Shown: positions 10,681-20,952 of the stretch, in pieces
Layout: each line of letters begins with the position of its first letter
Numbering within the stretch: position 1 is the first letter of the stretch
DNA from: Notospermus geniculatus
Taxonomy: Eukaryota; Nemertea; Pilidiophora; Heteronemertea; Lineidae
Reading direction: 5' to 3'
DNA length: 64,000 nucleotides
NCBI GenBank assembly: GCA_002633025.1
Contig: NMRB01000522.1
Span: 228,998 to 292,997 of the forward strand
Made by a program: the position numbers and the translations under genes
The notes under the pieces: generated by a model
Database searches by the model: none
What the model saw: only the letters and a program-made list of their open reading frames with translations
What the model was told of the DNA's origin: nothing

Positions 10681-11125
10681 ACTTATTGTACATGTAGTTA
10701 TTTTCAACGTGCTTCTGTATTAGTCATTGTAGTTATTTTCAACCTGCTTCTGTCGTAGTTATTGTAGTTATTTTCAACCTGCTTTTGTAATAGTTATTGT
10801 AGTTATTTTCAACCTGCTTCTGTCGTAGTTATTGTAGTTATTTTCAACCTGTTTCTGTTTTAGTTATTGTAGTTATTTTCAACCTGCTTCTGTAGTAGTT
10901 ATTGTAGTTATTTTCAACTTGCTTCTGTATTAGTTATTGTAGTTATTTTCAACCTGCTTCTGTCGTAGTTATTGCAGTTATTTTCAACCTGCTTCTGTCG
11001 TAGTTATTGTAGTTATTTTCAACTTGCTTCTGTAGTAGTAACATGTACTGTAATTATTTTCAACCTGCTTCTGTAATAATTATTGTATAGTTATTTTCAA
11101 CCTGCTTCTGTGGTAGTTACTGTTC
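10653..11125. repeat. 35-bp minisatellite, expanded array of about 13 units
   Basis: Consecutive AACCTG words near 10741, 10776 and 10811 are exactly 35 bp apart. The variable part of each unit is the TCTG(T/TC)GTAGTT segment. It occupies the same relative position as the short array at 8868-9004. Confidence 0.9.
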
Positions 11126-13489
11126 TTTTTGACGAGGTGGAAGCAGTGATCGAAAAGTAAAATCACCAACGACAAAATCTTCAAAACACTGTGAGAATCG
11201 TCTTATACAATAACATCAAACTTGACGCTAGGTGGCGATATGTGCAATGACGTCAATTCTATCGCCACTAGTGACGGTGGTAGGTTTCCATCTTGAAAAG
11301 TAGTGCGCGCGCGGAAGGAACAGAAGAAATTCTTCTGTTTGTGAAGCGGTCTCCCCATCACTCGTTTTCTACGCTTACAATATAGATCGTTGAAGACAGG
11401 TGTATAAAGGTATAGAGTGATACAAGCAACGGTTGAGTAGATGTAAAGTAATAATAAAGTTATTCTGTTTCATTTTCGACAAGGTAAATACTGTTTTCTG
11501 CAAATAATACCATTTTGAAAAAGAAGTTCTCATCACGTGATAGACTAGCCCGCCGACGATGACGTCAGGATTTCAAGATGGCGATTTAGTATCGATGGCA
11601 GTGTTAAAATTTTCGTCAAATTATCAAAAAATTTCAACGCTGTCGTGGAGTATGCAATAACATTTTGAACGACCTCAGATCACATGCCTTACCAACGACG
11701 ACTTCGACCAGCAAAACTAAAGATGCTTCGCGAGGTGGAGGACAAACTGTTTCCGAATCATCAACCACTCAATAAGTAACCATTAGCAGACTGTCTAGGA
11801 AGATGAACGAAGGAATTAAACATCGGGCAGAACAAGCCATTCAATTTTTCTTTGACATCAAATGACGGGAAGCAATTTAGAATTCTGTCCTCATCAGATT
11901 GAAATTGATGAAATAGACACGGACACTGGAAGCTGGCCATTGTCAATTAGGTCGACCAAATGATGCATCGGATGGGCTAAATATGCAGCTGCTTATCACC
12001 ACCTTAGGAGATGACAGACTCCGTTCAGTGGCAAAAAAGCTGATCTGAATTTTTTTACCTTGCGAACAGGATGCATCAACTTTAATTACCACTGCTAATT
12101 AATATTATTGATTATGTGTCATAACTGGACAGATGCGGCATTTGATGCGTCATTTTTCGCCACGTTCCACTGCATGATAAAGATTAGCACCGACAAAAAT
12201 TCCCTGGTTTCTTCTGCATCGGTATTTTAAACTCATTTGTAACTATTCTGATGTACTTTAACTCCCCAAACAATATGTGGCTGACGTCAATTGCCACTTC
12301 TGACATTTGCTGCACTTGAAAAACTATTTGGAAACTATTTTGCAATAAAGAAATATGGGATATTCATCGAGTTTAAAGATGAATCGGGTAGGTCGGTACC
12401 AGTCATGGCATTTCCATGTTTTTAAAACCTAACATAATAAAAATACATGTATAGATACTGGGTACCACGAATTACCGGAGAGAATGTAACTGAATATACC
12501 AACAGATTTCATTACAATATTTCACTTGTGTAAAAAAACGCTACCGAGTAAAATGTGGAACATTTCAAACTCTGAGTAATGTAGAACATTTCAAAATCTG
12601 AGTAAACATTTCAAAATCCCGCAAATCCAGGGGTGTACACAAGGCTCTTTTCTTTTGTGGTGTAGGTACTCATTCCACAACTCAACTGGCACTAGTTCGA
12701 AAAGTTTCAAAAGTACTTCGTACTTGTTGATTAAAAAACAAGTGACCTTAAAAGGACAAGGTATCAGAGACTCGAAAGAGCAAGTGGGTTTAATAAAGGC
12801 TAAACTGAGAAAAGAAATGTTTTTGAATACAATTGACGTCTGGGCTTCTCCCAGATAATAGAAAATAATCAGCATATATAGCCATCTTTGTCCAAATTCT
12901 ATTGGACCTGTCTAAAGAGAGGAAGTCAGTTCTCAGAAGAAGAAAAAACTTTGAAAATTACCATTGTCTACTTTTCTTGGTTTCAAAAATCTCAAGAAAT
13001 CCATCGCTTGGCGTATAATATAAAAAGACCGTTTTATAGATTTTCCATGAGTTTTGAAAATATCCTATTCACTGTTCTTCCCACATGAAAAACACCACCG
13101 CTGCCGAAAAGAAGCTGCCATTTCATTAGCTTCGGCAAGTCAGGCTAATGTGATAGACTACGGGTAAAAAATCATTATTCTGAATTTTAGTAAAACCTCG
13201 CTCCTGAACTTTCCATTATTTAGAAAAATAAATGGCCCACAGTGTTATTATTCCTTAATATTTTCTCTAGACGAAACTTGATGGTATTTTCATGTTCGAT
13301 ACGCGGTCTTTAGACGTCTATTTCAGCTATAAAAACAACCCGAAGGACGTCAGGTGCACATCAAACATGAAATCAATCACGTATCAGGCTATATGGTAAC
13401 ATTAGGTTCTACTGAATATTTCATACGTCGTATGTCGGGCAAGAGGTGTCCCGCTGACGTTTTAATGACAACCTCGTTTTGTTTCATGT
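11126..13489. other. Gene-poor spacer between the two GPCR clusters
   Basis: Mostly AT-rich sequence without a convincing coding frame. A local inverted pair GGTGGCGAT / ATCGCCAC brackets a TGACGTCA-like site at about 11230-11270. Open frames of 60-94 codons (for example about 12591-12875) show no domain or conserved motif and are treated as chance. Confidence 0.45.
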
Positions 13490-13625
13490 TATGTAAAGAA
13501 CATACCTCACCTATCGTCGAAGAGGCTACATTGGTATAAAAGGAAGATGTCCCCAGGTAAATGTGTCCGGGAACAATAAAATACACCCAAACTAGCAGTT
13601 ATAGGCTAAGGTCACAGAGACCTGG

Positions 13626-13740
13626 GCCCATATTCATAAAACCTTGCTAGCTTAGTTGGTTGCTAGTTGTGTACATTGGCCTGTACAAACTGGCCAATTT
13701 AGCAAGTAACTAAACCTAGCATGGTGTTATGAATATGGGC
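13626..13740. mobile_element. Foldback MITE with a perfect 5-bp target duplication
   Basis: The element starts GCCCATATTCATAAAACC and ends TTATGAATATGGGC, and is flanked on both sides by CCTGG. The duplicated spacer at about 18215-18230 has a single CCTGG and no element. It is 115 bp with no coding capacity. Confidence 0.92.
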
Positions 13741-14365
13741 CCTGGTTTTCCAAGCTGGAATCTATAGCTCCTCCAACATTATCATATCAAAAGCGTCAGT
13801 GTCAGGACTTGATTCGAAGATATCAGCAGTCTGCTGTGTGGTCAGCATTGCTGATCATCACCAACAAACAGAAGCTGGACCCCGGGAATGCCAAAGACCT
13901 CCGAGCTTACGATTGCGATTTTGGTGTATGTGAGAACCTGCAAGATCCTGTAGGATTTTCATCTCATGCCATTGGTTTCTACACCTTTACACCTTAAAGA
14001 TAATGTACATGTATCACGGGTATTTTCGCGGGCCACGAAAATCATTGTTTATTTACATTTTGTTTGTTTGTGTCCAGTTTTTCTTTGTCTTATGAATAAT
14101 TTGTTGGTGGCATGCCCCTCTTAAAATTCTTTTGATACCGAAAGTATTCAATTTGGTGGGTTGGCATGTCCTAAAAGTAAAAAAAAACATACATGTACTG
14201 TAAACATCCATGTTTACAAACATTGAATGTAAACAATGAAGTCACGATACATTTTCTTTAATTACTTTGTCAAGAAACAACAGAAGCGGACTCTTCATCA
14301 AGGGCGATATTCTTTCCTGCTACACCGTGACTTTGAGACTTTGTTCTCTAGCACGCTGCTGCCAG

Positions 14366-14437
14366 GGCTGGGTTGCACAAAACTCATGTTAGCGCTAACA
14401 TGATGTTAGCGCTAACATGAGTTTTGTGCAACCGGCC
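14366..14437. mobile_element. 72-bp hairpin element with 30-bp perfect arms
   Basis: Arms at 14371-14400 and 14404-14433 are exact reverse complements with a TGA spacer, and each arm itself contains the palindrome TGTTAGCGCTAACA. The outer ends GGCTGG and CCGGCC extend the foldback. CCAG flanks both sides. The homologous spacer near 19040-19050 lacks the hairpin. Confidence 0.9.
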
Positions 14438-15240
14438 CCAGAGCGATATTTGATCAGACCTGGCGGATTTCTGGTACGGCTACGATGCAAATACCAAGCA
14501 ATAGGACCTTGCAATCAGACTGTGTTGGAAGGGTCAGATTCTTCTCCTATACGCCATTATATTAAGTAATTGAGTACACACGATGAACGGGAAACTGTCA
14601 ATTTGTACATCAGTACTGATACCTTCGGCAGCACGAATCTCATCGGTAATGTGTGCAAACGTTAAAGCTTCAATTCTCCTCAATAATGTAACTCTTCGCA
14701 CTTTGTGAACGTGGGCAATATTTGAAAACATAATTAAGCTTACATTCCATCAGAAACGTATTATCAAATGGTGCTAACGAAACTACAGTTGGTGGTTCCC
14801 CCATTTTGTCACCGTGTGGTGCGTCGGTCGGATTGCGATTCGAAAGCCTTCTTCAATGTTGACTGGACAGAAGTTGGCATGGTTTGCTCGTGCGTGCTTC
14901 TCAAGCAATAATACCGTACTTTCACTCCTATAAGGGTTTCTCAACAATACGTAACCTGAGCCCACTCCTTATAAGAACAAATACGAAGAGGTGCATGAGC
15001 CACGTTGAACAATGGCATGCAAATTTTAGGACATGCTTGTTAACCACATTGCCACGCCTCTTCCCAAATGGTTGGCTGAACTGGTTTTCAACTAGAAATA
15101 ATGACTATTGGCTAACTGGTTTGAACTCTGCGAACTGGAAAAATCTAAAGCTACAAATTCTTTCCCCAAATCCATTCTGCACTCTAAAAGTTGTTCAAAC
15201 AAAAAACTTCATACATTAGGCTTCAGTGTCGCGTGCAGTA

Positions 15241-15883
15241 AGGTGGACTTGACTTGACTTACCAAGATCAAGCACAGCCTTTGAAATTTGCACTTACACC
15301 TTCAGCAGCAGAACGTATCTGCAGTAATCATATACTTCGTAAAATATTTCTCTTATTACAGTCTGACACACTGTATTAAGTTTCATTCAACGAAATCAAC
15401 TCTGTATACGCGTTCATCCACCAAAACGAGAACGCGTTCATTGCCACATTGAAAGATTCAATGCACGGCGCATCGGCATCTACGTATTATCATTTCATTA
15501 AATTTCACGGTTACAGTTACACGGATTTGAACGTAGCTGCATGACGACGAAGTACATGTACAGTACGTTTCTTGCCAAAAATTTTGGCCGCGGTCATCAA
15601 AGAATTGTCATCATTTCGCAGAAAACGTCCAAAATCGTCCGTGTTTCACCAGCAAGCCAAAGATAGATCAGGGTATACGTACGGCTCAACCCCGTATCCC
15701 CCGTACGCGGTTAACAGCAGATTTTATGTTGAGACTGCGTCCACCAGTACTTCTGCGTATGTGGTTAACAGTTCCTAAATCATAAGATTTTAAACTCGAC
15801 GAGAACGATTGGTAGGTGGATATAGGAAATTACTTACAGGGTCCATCGAAGCTGCTGAGCTATCCGAATCTTTGATTGTCACA
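15241..15883 (+). promoter_or_regulatory. Conserved upstream block of the second GPCR cluster
   Basis: A run containing GACGACGAAGTAC, TTCTTGCCA, GGTCATCAAAGAATTGTCA and finally TTTTAAACTCGACGAGAACG precedes the start codon. The same order of blocks is found before the other cluster-2 genes (about 21440-21807, 24150-24482, 28500-29387, 33490-33851 and 38100-38961). This marks either a shared promoter and 5' UTR or simply shared ancestry. No TATA box can be fixed with confidence. Confidence 0.45.
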
Positions 15884-16885
15884 ATGGAACAAAGGAATTC
15901 TTCTATTTCTACGACGGCAGTTCCGGCGACGTCTCTCACCAGTGGGAAACCTGAAATAGACGTCGAAAGCTCCCTTAAACACGGCGTGGACATCGCAGTT
16001 TATATCATGAAAGTTCCCATTCCACCAGTCCTCATGATCATCGGACTCTTTGGAAATTGGTTAAGTTTTGTACTCATGAATCAGAAAAAGTATGAAAATA
16101 GTACCACTTGCTTTTATATGAGGTATATGGCTGTGTCTGATAGCATATACATCTATGGGAGAATGAGTCTTCGATACCTGCTCGTGATGGGACCACAGCT
16201 TTTCGAAGATAACCGAGTCAAAAAGCCATATTGTCTCTATTACCTCGCCAACTACTTTCTCGGGATATTCTTATCACCGTTGATTCTCGTCGCCATGGCG
16301 ATTGATCGTTTTGTCGCGGTAAGATGGCCGCTGAGGGCAGCCATTTTGTGCACCATGCGCAGAGCACGAATGACAGTCATTATCATATTTATTTTCGGTA
16401 TTGGCCTTGGTTTGCTCCAGGCTGCAGGGACGTATCAAGAAAAATACAAATTCTGGTTGTGTCCGTATTACTTTTCCGAACCCTTCGACGAAATCATGTC
16501 ACTTATTGAAGGCATCATCATTGCATTCTTTCCTATTTTATCAATTCTATTTTGCAACATTGGCATTCTTTGGGCCGTACACCGAAGCAGCAGAGACGAG
16601 GAGTTGAACAAGTCGACCTCATCTAAGGAATCATCTAGTATAACGTTAGCTACCATTCTAGTGACTGGTGCTTTCATTGGGTTCCAACTCCCGGTCAAAT
16701 TCACTGATGCATTTTGGCCGAACTGGCAAGGTGAAGTAACCAAAGATGTGGAGGTTTTGCAACTCCTTACGAATGAGATGGTTCTTACGATTGAAAGCTT
16801 GAATTACTGCCTGAACGCGTACATTTATCTCTTATCTTGTAAACGCCTCAGGAAGGAAATGATAGCTATCGTATATTGTTCGTAA
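15884..16885 (+). CDS. Tandem-array rhodopsin-class GPCR (333 aa), cluster 2
   Basis: An intronless seven-helix receptor. Features: N-glycosylation sequon at N5, GN in TM1 (57-58), D86 in TM2, C117 in TM3 and C193 in loop 2 for the disulfide, DRF (141-143) in place of DRY, P217 in TM5, FQLP (267-270) where CWxP is usual, so W6.48 is Q, and NAYIY (311-315) where NPxxY is usual. Family: orphan peptide or chemosensory-type class A receptor; the ligand is unknown. The ATG in CACAATGG was chosen because all close paralogues keep it. An upstream in-frame ATG at 15809 would add 25 residues of poorly conserved sequence. The C-terminus ends YCS: the frame stops where the 3' flank abruptly switches to a CCCCCTCCCC-rich sequence found elsewhere at 27087 and 36731. 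Confidence 0.88.
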   Translation: MEQRNSSISTTAVPATSLTSGKPEIDVESSLKHGVDIAVYIMKVPIPPVLMIIGLFGNWLSFVLMNQKKYENSTTCFYMRYMAVSDSIYIYGRMSLRYLLVMGPQLFEDNRVKKPYCLYYLANYFLGIFLSPLILVAMAIDRFVAVRWPLRAAILCTMRRARMTVIIIFIFGIGLGLLQAAGTYQEKYKFWLCPYYFSEPFDEIMSLIEGIIIAFFPILSILFCNIGILWAVHRSSRDEELNKSTSSKESSSITLATILVTGAFIGFQLPVKFTDAFWPNWQGEVTKDVEVLQLLTNEMVLTIESLNYCLNAYIYLLSCKRLRKEMIAIVYCS

Positions 16886-17515
16886 CCCCCTCCCCCTCCC
16901 CCCAAGCCGTCCTGGAATGTTTAGTTGGCCAATATAAGCATCGGTAGTTTTGGTGTGGCAAATTGATACTACCGACTTCACTATCTTGATCCAGTAGTCT
17001 TGAACGTTAGTTGTGGTGTTGATATTTTTGGTGACTGGGAGGGGAATGTGGATGGTAGTCAGCTGCCCTGCATTCAAGCATTTTACAACATCCACAGAGC
17101 AAGTCCCCAGCAAATCTGTCAGCGTATCGCTACAAAATGTACCCATCTACGTTCACAGTCACTAAAAACGTGAACCAGCCGTCCGGTATATTCCATCTGG
17201 ACATTAGGTGCATATTTCCTATGAGTCCAGTTCTATTGATTGACCCGTGACAAGTCTTTGGCTAGCTTCGCTGTTGGCCGCTACGCGGCGCGTTGGGCCC
17301 TTGCGTCCAGCCTGATGTTTACCCGTCCGGTTGATATTAGATCACGACGCAGCAGCAAGATAAAGTCGCGGTCAAATTATCGACCGTTTCTCATTTTTGA
17401 ACTCAAAAGACAACGATCCAGACTGAAAATAACGAACAGCAATGCAGAAAACGCCAGAGAGAAAATAATGAACAGGACAGCAGCGAATGTTACAGACAAA
17501 GTGATAATATATTAT
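16886..17515. repeat. 3' flank shared with distal unit sequence at about 36731
   Basis: It begins CGTAACCCCCTCCCC, then AAGCCGTC, GTTTAGTTGGCC and ATACTACCGACTTCAC, and continues into GTCAAATTATCGACCG and AGACAACGATCC. The same series lies at 36731-37060, well away from its GPCR. Here it directly follows the stop codon, so about 2 kb of the normal 3' flank is missing. No gene is seen. Confidence 0.75.
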
Positions 17516-17587
17516 CAGTAACCAATGGGGTGTTGCATTCTCTGCGGTCCTAGGACCGCAGAGAAACCAACACTCCATTGGTTACTG
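17516..17587. repeat. Near-perfect palindrome made from a duplicated local sequence
   Basis: Two 36-bp arms meet at CCTAGG (17549-17554) with no loop and only a few mismatches. The right arm, with AGGACCGCAGAGAA and CCATTGGTTACTG, matches the normal unit seen at about 32191-32230 and 37031-37066. The left arm is its inverted copy. Confidence 0.85.
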
Positions 17588-17639
17588 TTTCTTTCTTCCT
17601 TCCTTCCTTTCTGTCTTTCTTGAATCTTAAAACTAAAAA

Positions 17640-17870
17640 GCGGTTACAAATGCAGCAGCGATGGTATAATGGCTTGAGACTCTGGCAAGCGGTCATGAGG
17701 TCGCAGGCTCGAATCCGTTTCTCGGCGTGAGACTCTGGGCAGGTCCGTTTGCCTCCTTGTCTTACTCCACCCAGGTGTTTTGTAATCAGAATGATCAGGG
17801 TTCGACACTCAATGAGCAACTCAGTAAAGTCCTACTGAAAGGTTTCAAGATAGGATACTGAGGTTAAAGT
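17640..17870 (+). repeat. tRNA-derived SINE-like repeat
   Basis: An A-box-like TGGTATAATGGC and a B-box-like GGCTCGAATCC lie about 45 bp apart, as in RNA polymerase III promoters. They are followed by a conserved body (TGAGACTCTGGGCAGGTCC and CACCCAGGTG) and preceded by a TTTCTTCCTTCC tract. Relatives lie at 27800, 32625, 37395 and 42208. Confidence 0.6.
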
Positions 17871-18101
17871 ATTAAATCGAGGTCACCTCTACCGCTTTTG
17901 ATATCAGAAAATAAACAAGATGACATTGTAAATGTCTGATGGTTCCCGATGTACATGTTCTTCTACAAGACTGGTACACTGATAGAGATCAAGATATGAT
18001 ATGAAGGAAGCCATTCTCTATCTATTTAGACAGTTCGGCAAATTTCATATCAAAAATCCCACGGGATTTTTATTTCGCCCATTTTGCACTGGACTAATAC
18101 G

Positions 18102-20000
18102 CATGTATCGTCGAAGAGGCTACATTGGTATAAAAGGAACGTGTCCCCAGGTAAAAGTGTCCAGGGAACAATAAAATACACCAAAATTAGCAGTTATCGG
18201 CTAAGGTCACAGAGACCTGGTTTTCCACTGGAATCTAGCTCTTCCAACATTATCATATCAAAAGCGTCAGTGTCAGGACTTGATTCGAAGATATCAACAG
18301 CCTGCTGTGTGGTCAGCAATACTGACCATCACCAACAGAAGCTGGACCTCGCACTCTTAGCAAAAAAGGTTCCAAGAGGATTCTTTGGCCTGTCATAGAA
18401 CCTTCTGCTACTAAAAGGTAGGTATCCTAAAGAACCCCCGGGTGCTGAAATCCACATCAAGGAATCTGTGAATGCGTGAGAATACAACCGAGCGTCGTTG
18501 AGAAATCTACAATTGAATTTTGAGGGTTCTACAAAGAACCCCTCACTGAGGGTTCTTTGTCTGTCCCTGTTATTGGTAGTCGATTTATTTTGGTAGTCGA
18601 TTTCTTTTTCGTGTTCAATGCATAAATCATTTTGTTTGTTTCAAACCTCACAGATATGGTTGGCAAATCAACTGAGCAGGGTAAATCAGGTGCACTCACT
18701 AATTTCTCTACTAAATGGTTTTAACAGCTTAAAGTTCCTTAGGGTTCCAGATAGAACCTTTTAGTAGTAGAAGGTTCTATGACAGGCCAAAGAACCCTCT
18801 TGGAACCTTTTATGCTAAGAGTGCGGGAATGACAGAGACGTCTCCGAGCTTACGACTGCGATTTTGGTGTAATATTGTGAGAACCGGCAAGATCGTGTAG
18901 GATTTTCATCTCATGCCATTGGTTTCTACACCTTTACACCTTAATTACTTTGTCAAGAAACATCAGAAACGGACTCCTCATCAAGGGCGATATTCTTTCC
19001 TGCTACACCGTGACTTTTGAGACTTTGTTCTCTAGCACGCTGCGGCCACAGCGATATTTGATCAGACCTGGCGGATTTCTGGTACGGCTACGATGCAAAT
19101 ACCAAGCAATAGGACTTTGCAATCAGACTGTGTTGAAGGGTCAGATTGTTCTCCTATACGCCATTATATTAAGTAATTGAGTACACACGACGAACGGGAA
19201 ACTGTCAATTTGTACATCAGCACTGATACCTTCGGCAGCACGAATCTCATCGGTAATGTGTGCAAACGTTAAAGCTTCAATTCTCCTCAATAATGTAACT
19301 CTTCGCACTTTGTGAACGTGGGCAATATTTGTAAACAGTGCAATAATTGGAAAAATAAGATAAAGAATGTAGTCAATGAATTGTATAGTAAAGGCAAAAT
19401 GGTGACTTGAGAATTTAAAAACCGGCAAAATAGAAGTTGTAGCTTACATAGCAATTTTGGTTCCAACAGGTCTTAAGTGTTTGGGTTCTGGACGAGAAAA
19501 GAAAGTGGCGATTTTTCGGCGTGCCCCAGTACATGTATATGTCCCACCATTACATAACGAGCGGCTCATGAAAGATCACACGACCCGGCCGTGATAAATG
19601 GAAACAAAGTGAGAGGTTTGACACACAGGATAGCTTACACTCGCTAACCCTGCAAATGTGCCAGACCAGAACATTCCACCGAAAGATTAAAGAAATCGAC
19701 GCCTAAAAATTCAGGGTCACTTCTTTGCTGCCATCATCTCAGTTTTGACGCTGACCGTGCGATCTCCGTCTAAAAACAGAGTTCTTCAACATTTCCGCCT
19801 TTGTCATTGAGAGAAATCATCCGTTGCTTGTCCGAAAACATTCCATTCCATCAGAAACGTAATATCAAATGGTGCTAACTGAAACCACAGTTGGTGGTTC
19901 CCCATTTTGTCACCGTGTGGTGCGTTGATCGGATTGCAATTCGAAAGCCTTCTTCAATGTTGACTGAACAGAAGTTGATATGGTTTGTTTGTGCATGCTT
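18102..20000. repeat. Duplicated upstream spacer, right copy
   Basis: Matches 13490-15240 in order but contains the 476-bp element at 18350 and lacks the MITE at 13626 and the hairpin at 14366. The part from about 19330 to 19845 has no counterpart on the left and no recognised gene. Confidence 0.75.
18350..18825. mobile_element. Non-autonomous DNA transposon with about 70-bp terminal inverted repeats
   Basis: Ends read CGCACTCTTAGCA and its complement. The inversion continues through GGTTCCAAGAGG, TTCTTTGGCCTGTCATAGAA and CTACTAAAAGGT with few mismatches. The 476-bp interior has no transposase. The empty site is GCTGGACCCCGGGAATG near 13870-13890. No clean target duplication is visible. Confidence 0.85.
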
Positions 20001-20064
20001 CTCAAGCAATAACACCGTACTTTCACTTCTGTTAATGGTTACTCAATACTTACGCTTCCCAGGA

Positions 20065-20375
20065 CATGATTCTTACTGACAGTCTTCTAATTTTCTTTGT
20101 AAGTCTCTTACATGTAGCTATTTCTTAGTCAGATCTTATAGTAAGAAAGATTTTTCTGATAAGGTTCTTGCCAGAAAAATCTAAGAATTTTCTTACCAAT
20201 ATATCACGAAGAAAAATCTTCTATATTGTTTCTTTTAAGAATCTTATAAGAAAAATCTTACTAAGTTTTTTCTTGTAAGAAACTTATAAGAAAAATTTTA
20301 CTAAGATTTTTCTTACTATTAAGAAATAAGATTTTTCTTACTAGCGAAGATACTTACTAAGAAAATTATAAGATT
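20065..20375. repeat. Degenerate AAGATTTTTCTTA-type repeat array
   Basis: Words such as AAGAAAAATCTTA and TAAGATTTTTCTTAC recur in both orientations through about 300 bp, so the strand pairs extensively with itself. It may be a decayed foldback element. No coding content. Confidence 0.6.
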
Positions 20376-20601
20376 ATTAGTACGATTCATGTCATGGGTT
20401 GGCGCACCGCTAGTAAAATCTAATATGTTGAGGTGCATATGTGCCATGTTGAACAATGGCATGCAGATTTTGGGACATCCCTGTTGACCAACTGTCCTAA
20501 CGTTCCGACCGCACACCTGCTCAAAAGGTCGGCCAAAATTCATGGTTTGAACTCTGCGAACTGGAAAAATTTAAAGCTACAAATTCTTTCTTTCTCCAAT
20601 A

Positions 20602-20764
20602 GAGGCTATGCACTGACGTCATCAAATGACGTCATCAATGGGTATGACGCCACGTGTTGGATGGAAAATGAACGGAGCACGTGGTCAGATGCACTGCGTC
20701 AGCATGTCACAACGTTCCATCCAACATGGCGTCACCTCGCTGATGACGTCACGTGCATAGCCTC
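20602..20764. mobile_element. TA-flanked MITE with CRE-like motifs
   Basis: The ends are GAGGCTATGCAC and GTGCATAGCCTC, flanked by TA on each side. Near each end sits TGACGTCATC or its complement, and inner pairs CATCCAACA / TGTTGGATG also invert. The 163-bp element has no coding frame. TA flanks fit Tc1/mariner-type derivation. Confidence 0.85.
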
Positions 20765-20808
20765 TATAGCGAACCGCCGGAATGACGTCGGAATTGTCAA
20801 TTTCATTA

Positions 20809-20952
20809 GGGAGGTTTAGAAATCAAACGATAAACGTAAACGTCAACGACAACGTTATTTTTATACCGAAAATGCAATATATTATTAATGTGTAGTATGA
20901 AAAATAACGTTGTCGTAAAGTTTACGTTTATCGTTTGATTTCTAAAACTCTC
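20809..20952. mobile_element. TA-flanked MITE with about 45-bp inverted ends
   Basis: Left end GAGGTTTAGAAATCAAACG and right end CGTTTGATTTCTAAAACTCTC, with further pairing through ATAAACGTAAAC and AACGTTATTTTT. TA occurs at both outer boundaries. It lies 44 bp after the previous MITE. Confidence 0.85.

Larger units (their letters stand above)
13490..15240. repeat. Duplicated upstream spacer, left copy
   Basis: This recurs, with differing insertions, at about 18102-20000: the GTCGAAGAGGCTACATTGG block, the AAAGCGTCAGTGTCAGGACT block, the ACACCGTGACTTT block and the CACCGTGTGGTGCGT block appear in the same order. It lies upstream of the first gene of the second GPCR cluster. The pairing shows which transposons were inserted after duplication. 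Confidence 0.8.

Noticed and set aside
8868-11125. CRISPR-like regular repeats
   Set aside because: Units are contiguous 35-bp tandem repeats without unique spacers, in a eukaryotic context with no cas genes.
15812-15839. GTAGGT...TTACAG upstream of cluster-2 starts looks like a tiny intron
   Set aside because: It is only about 28 bp, far below the size spliced in animals. Genes at 29388 and 38962 lack the region altogether and still start in frame.
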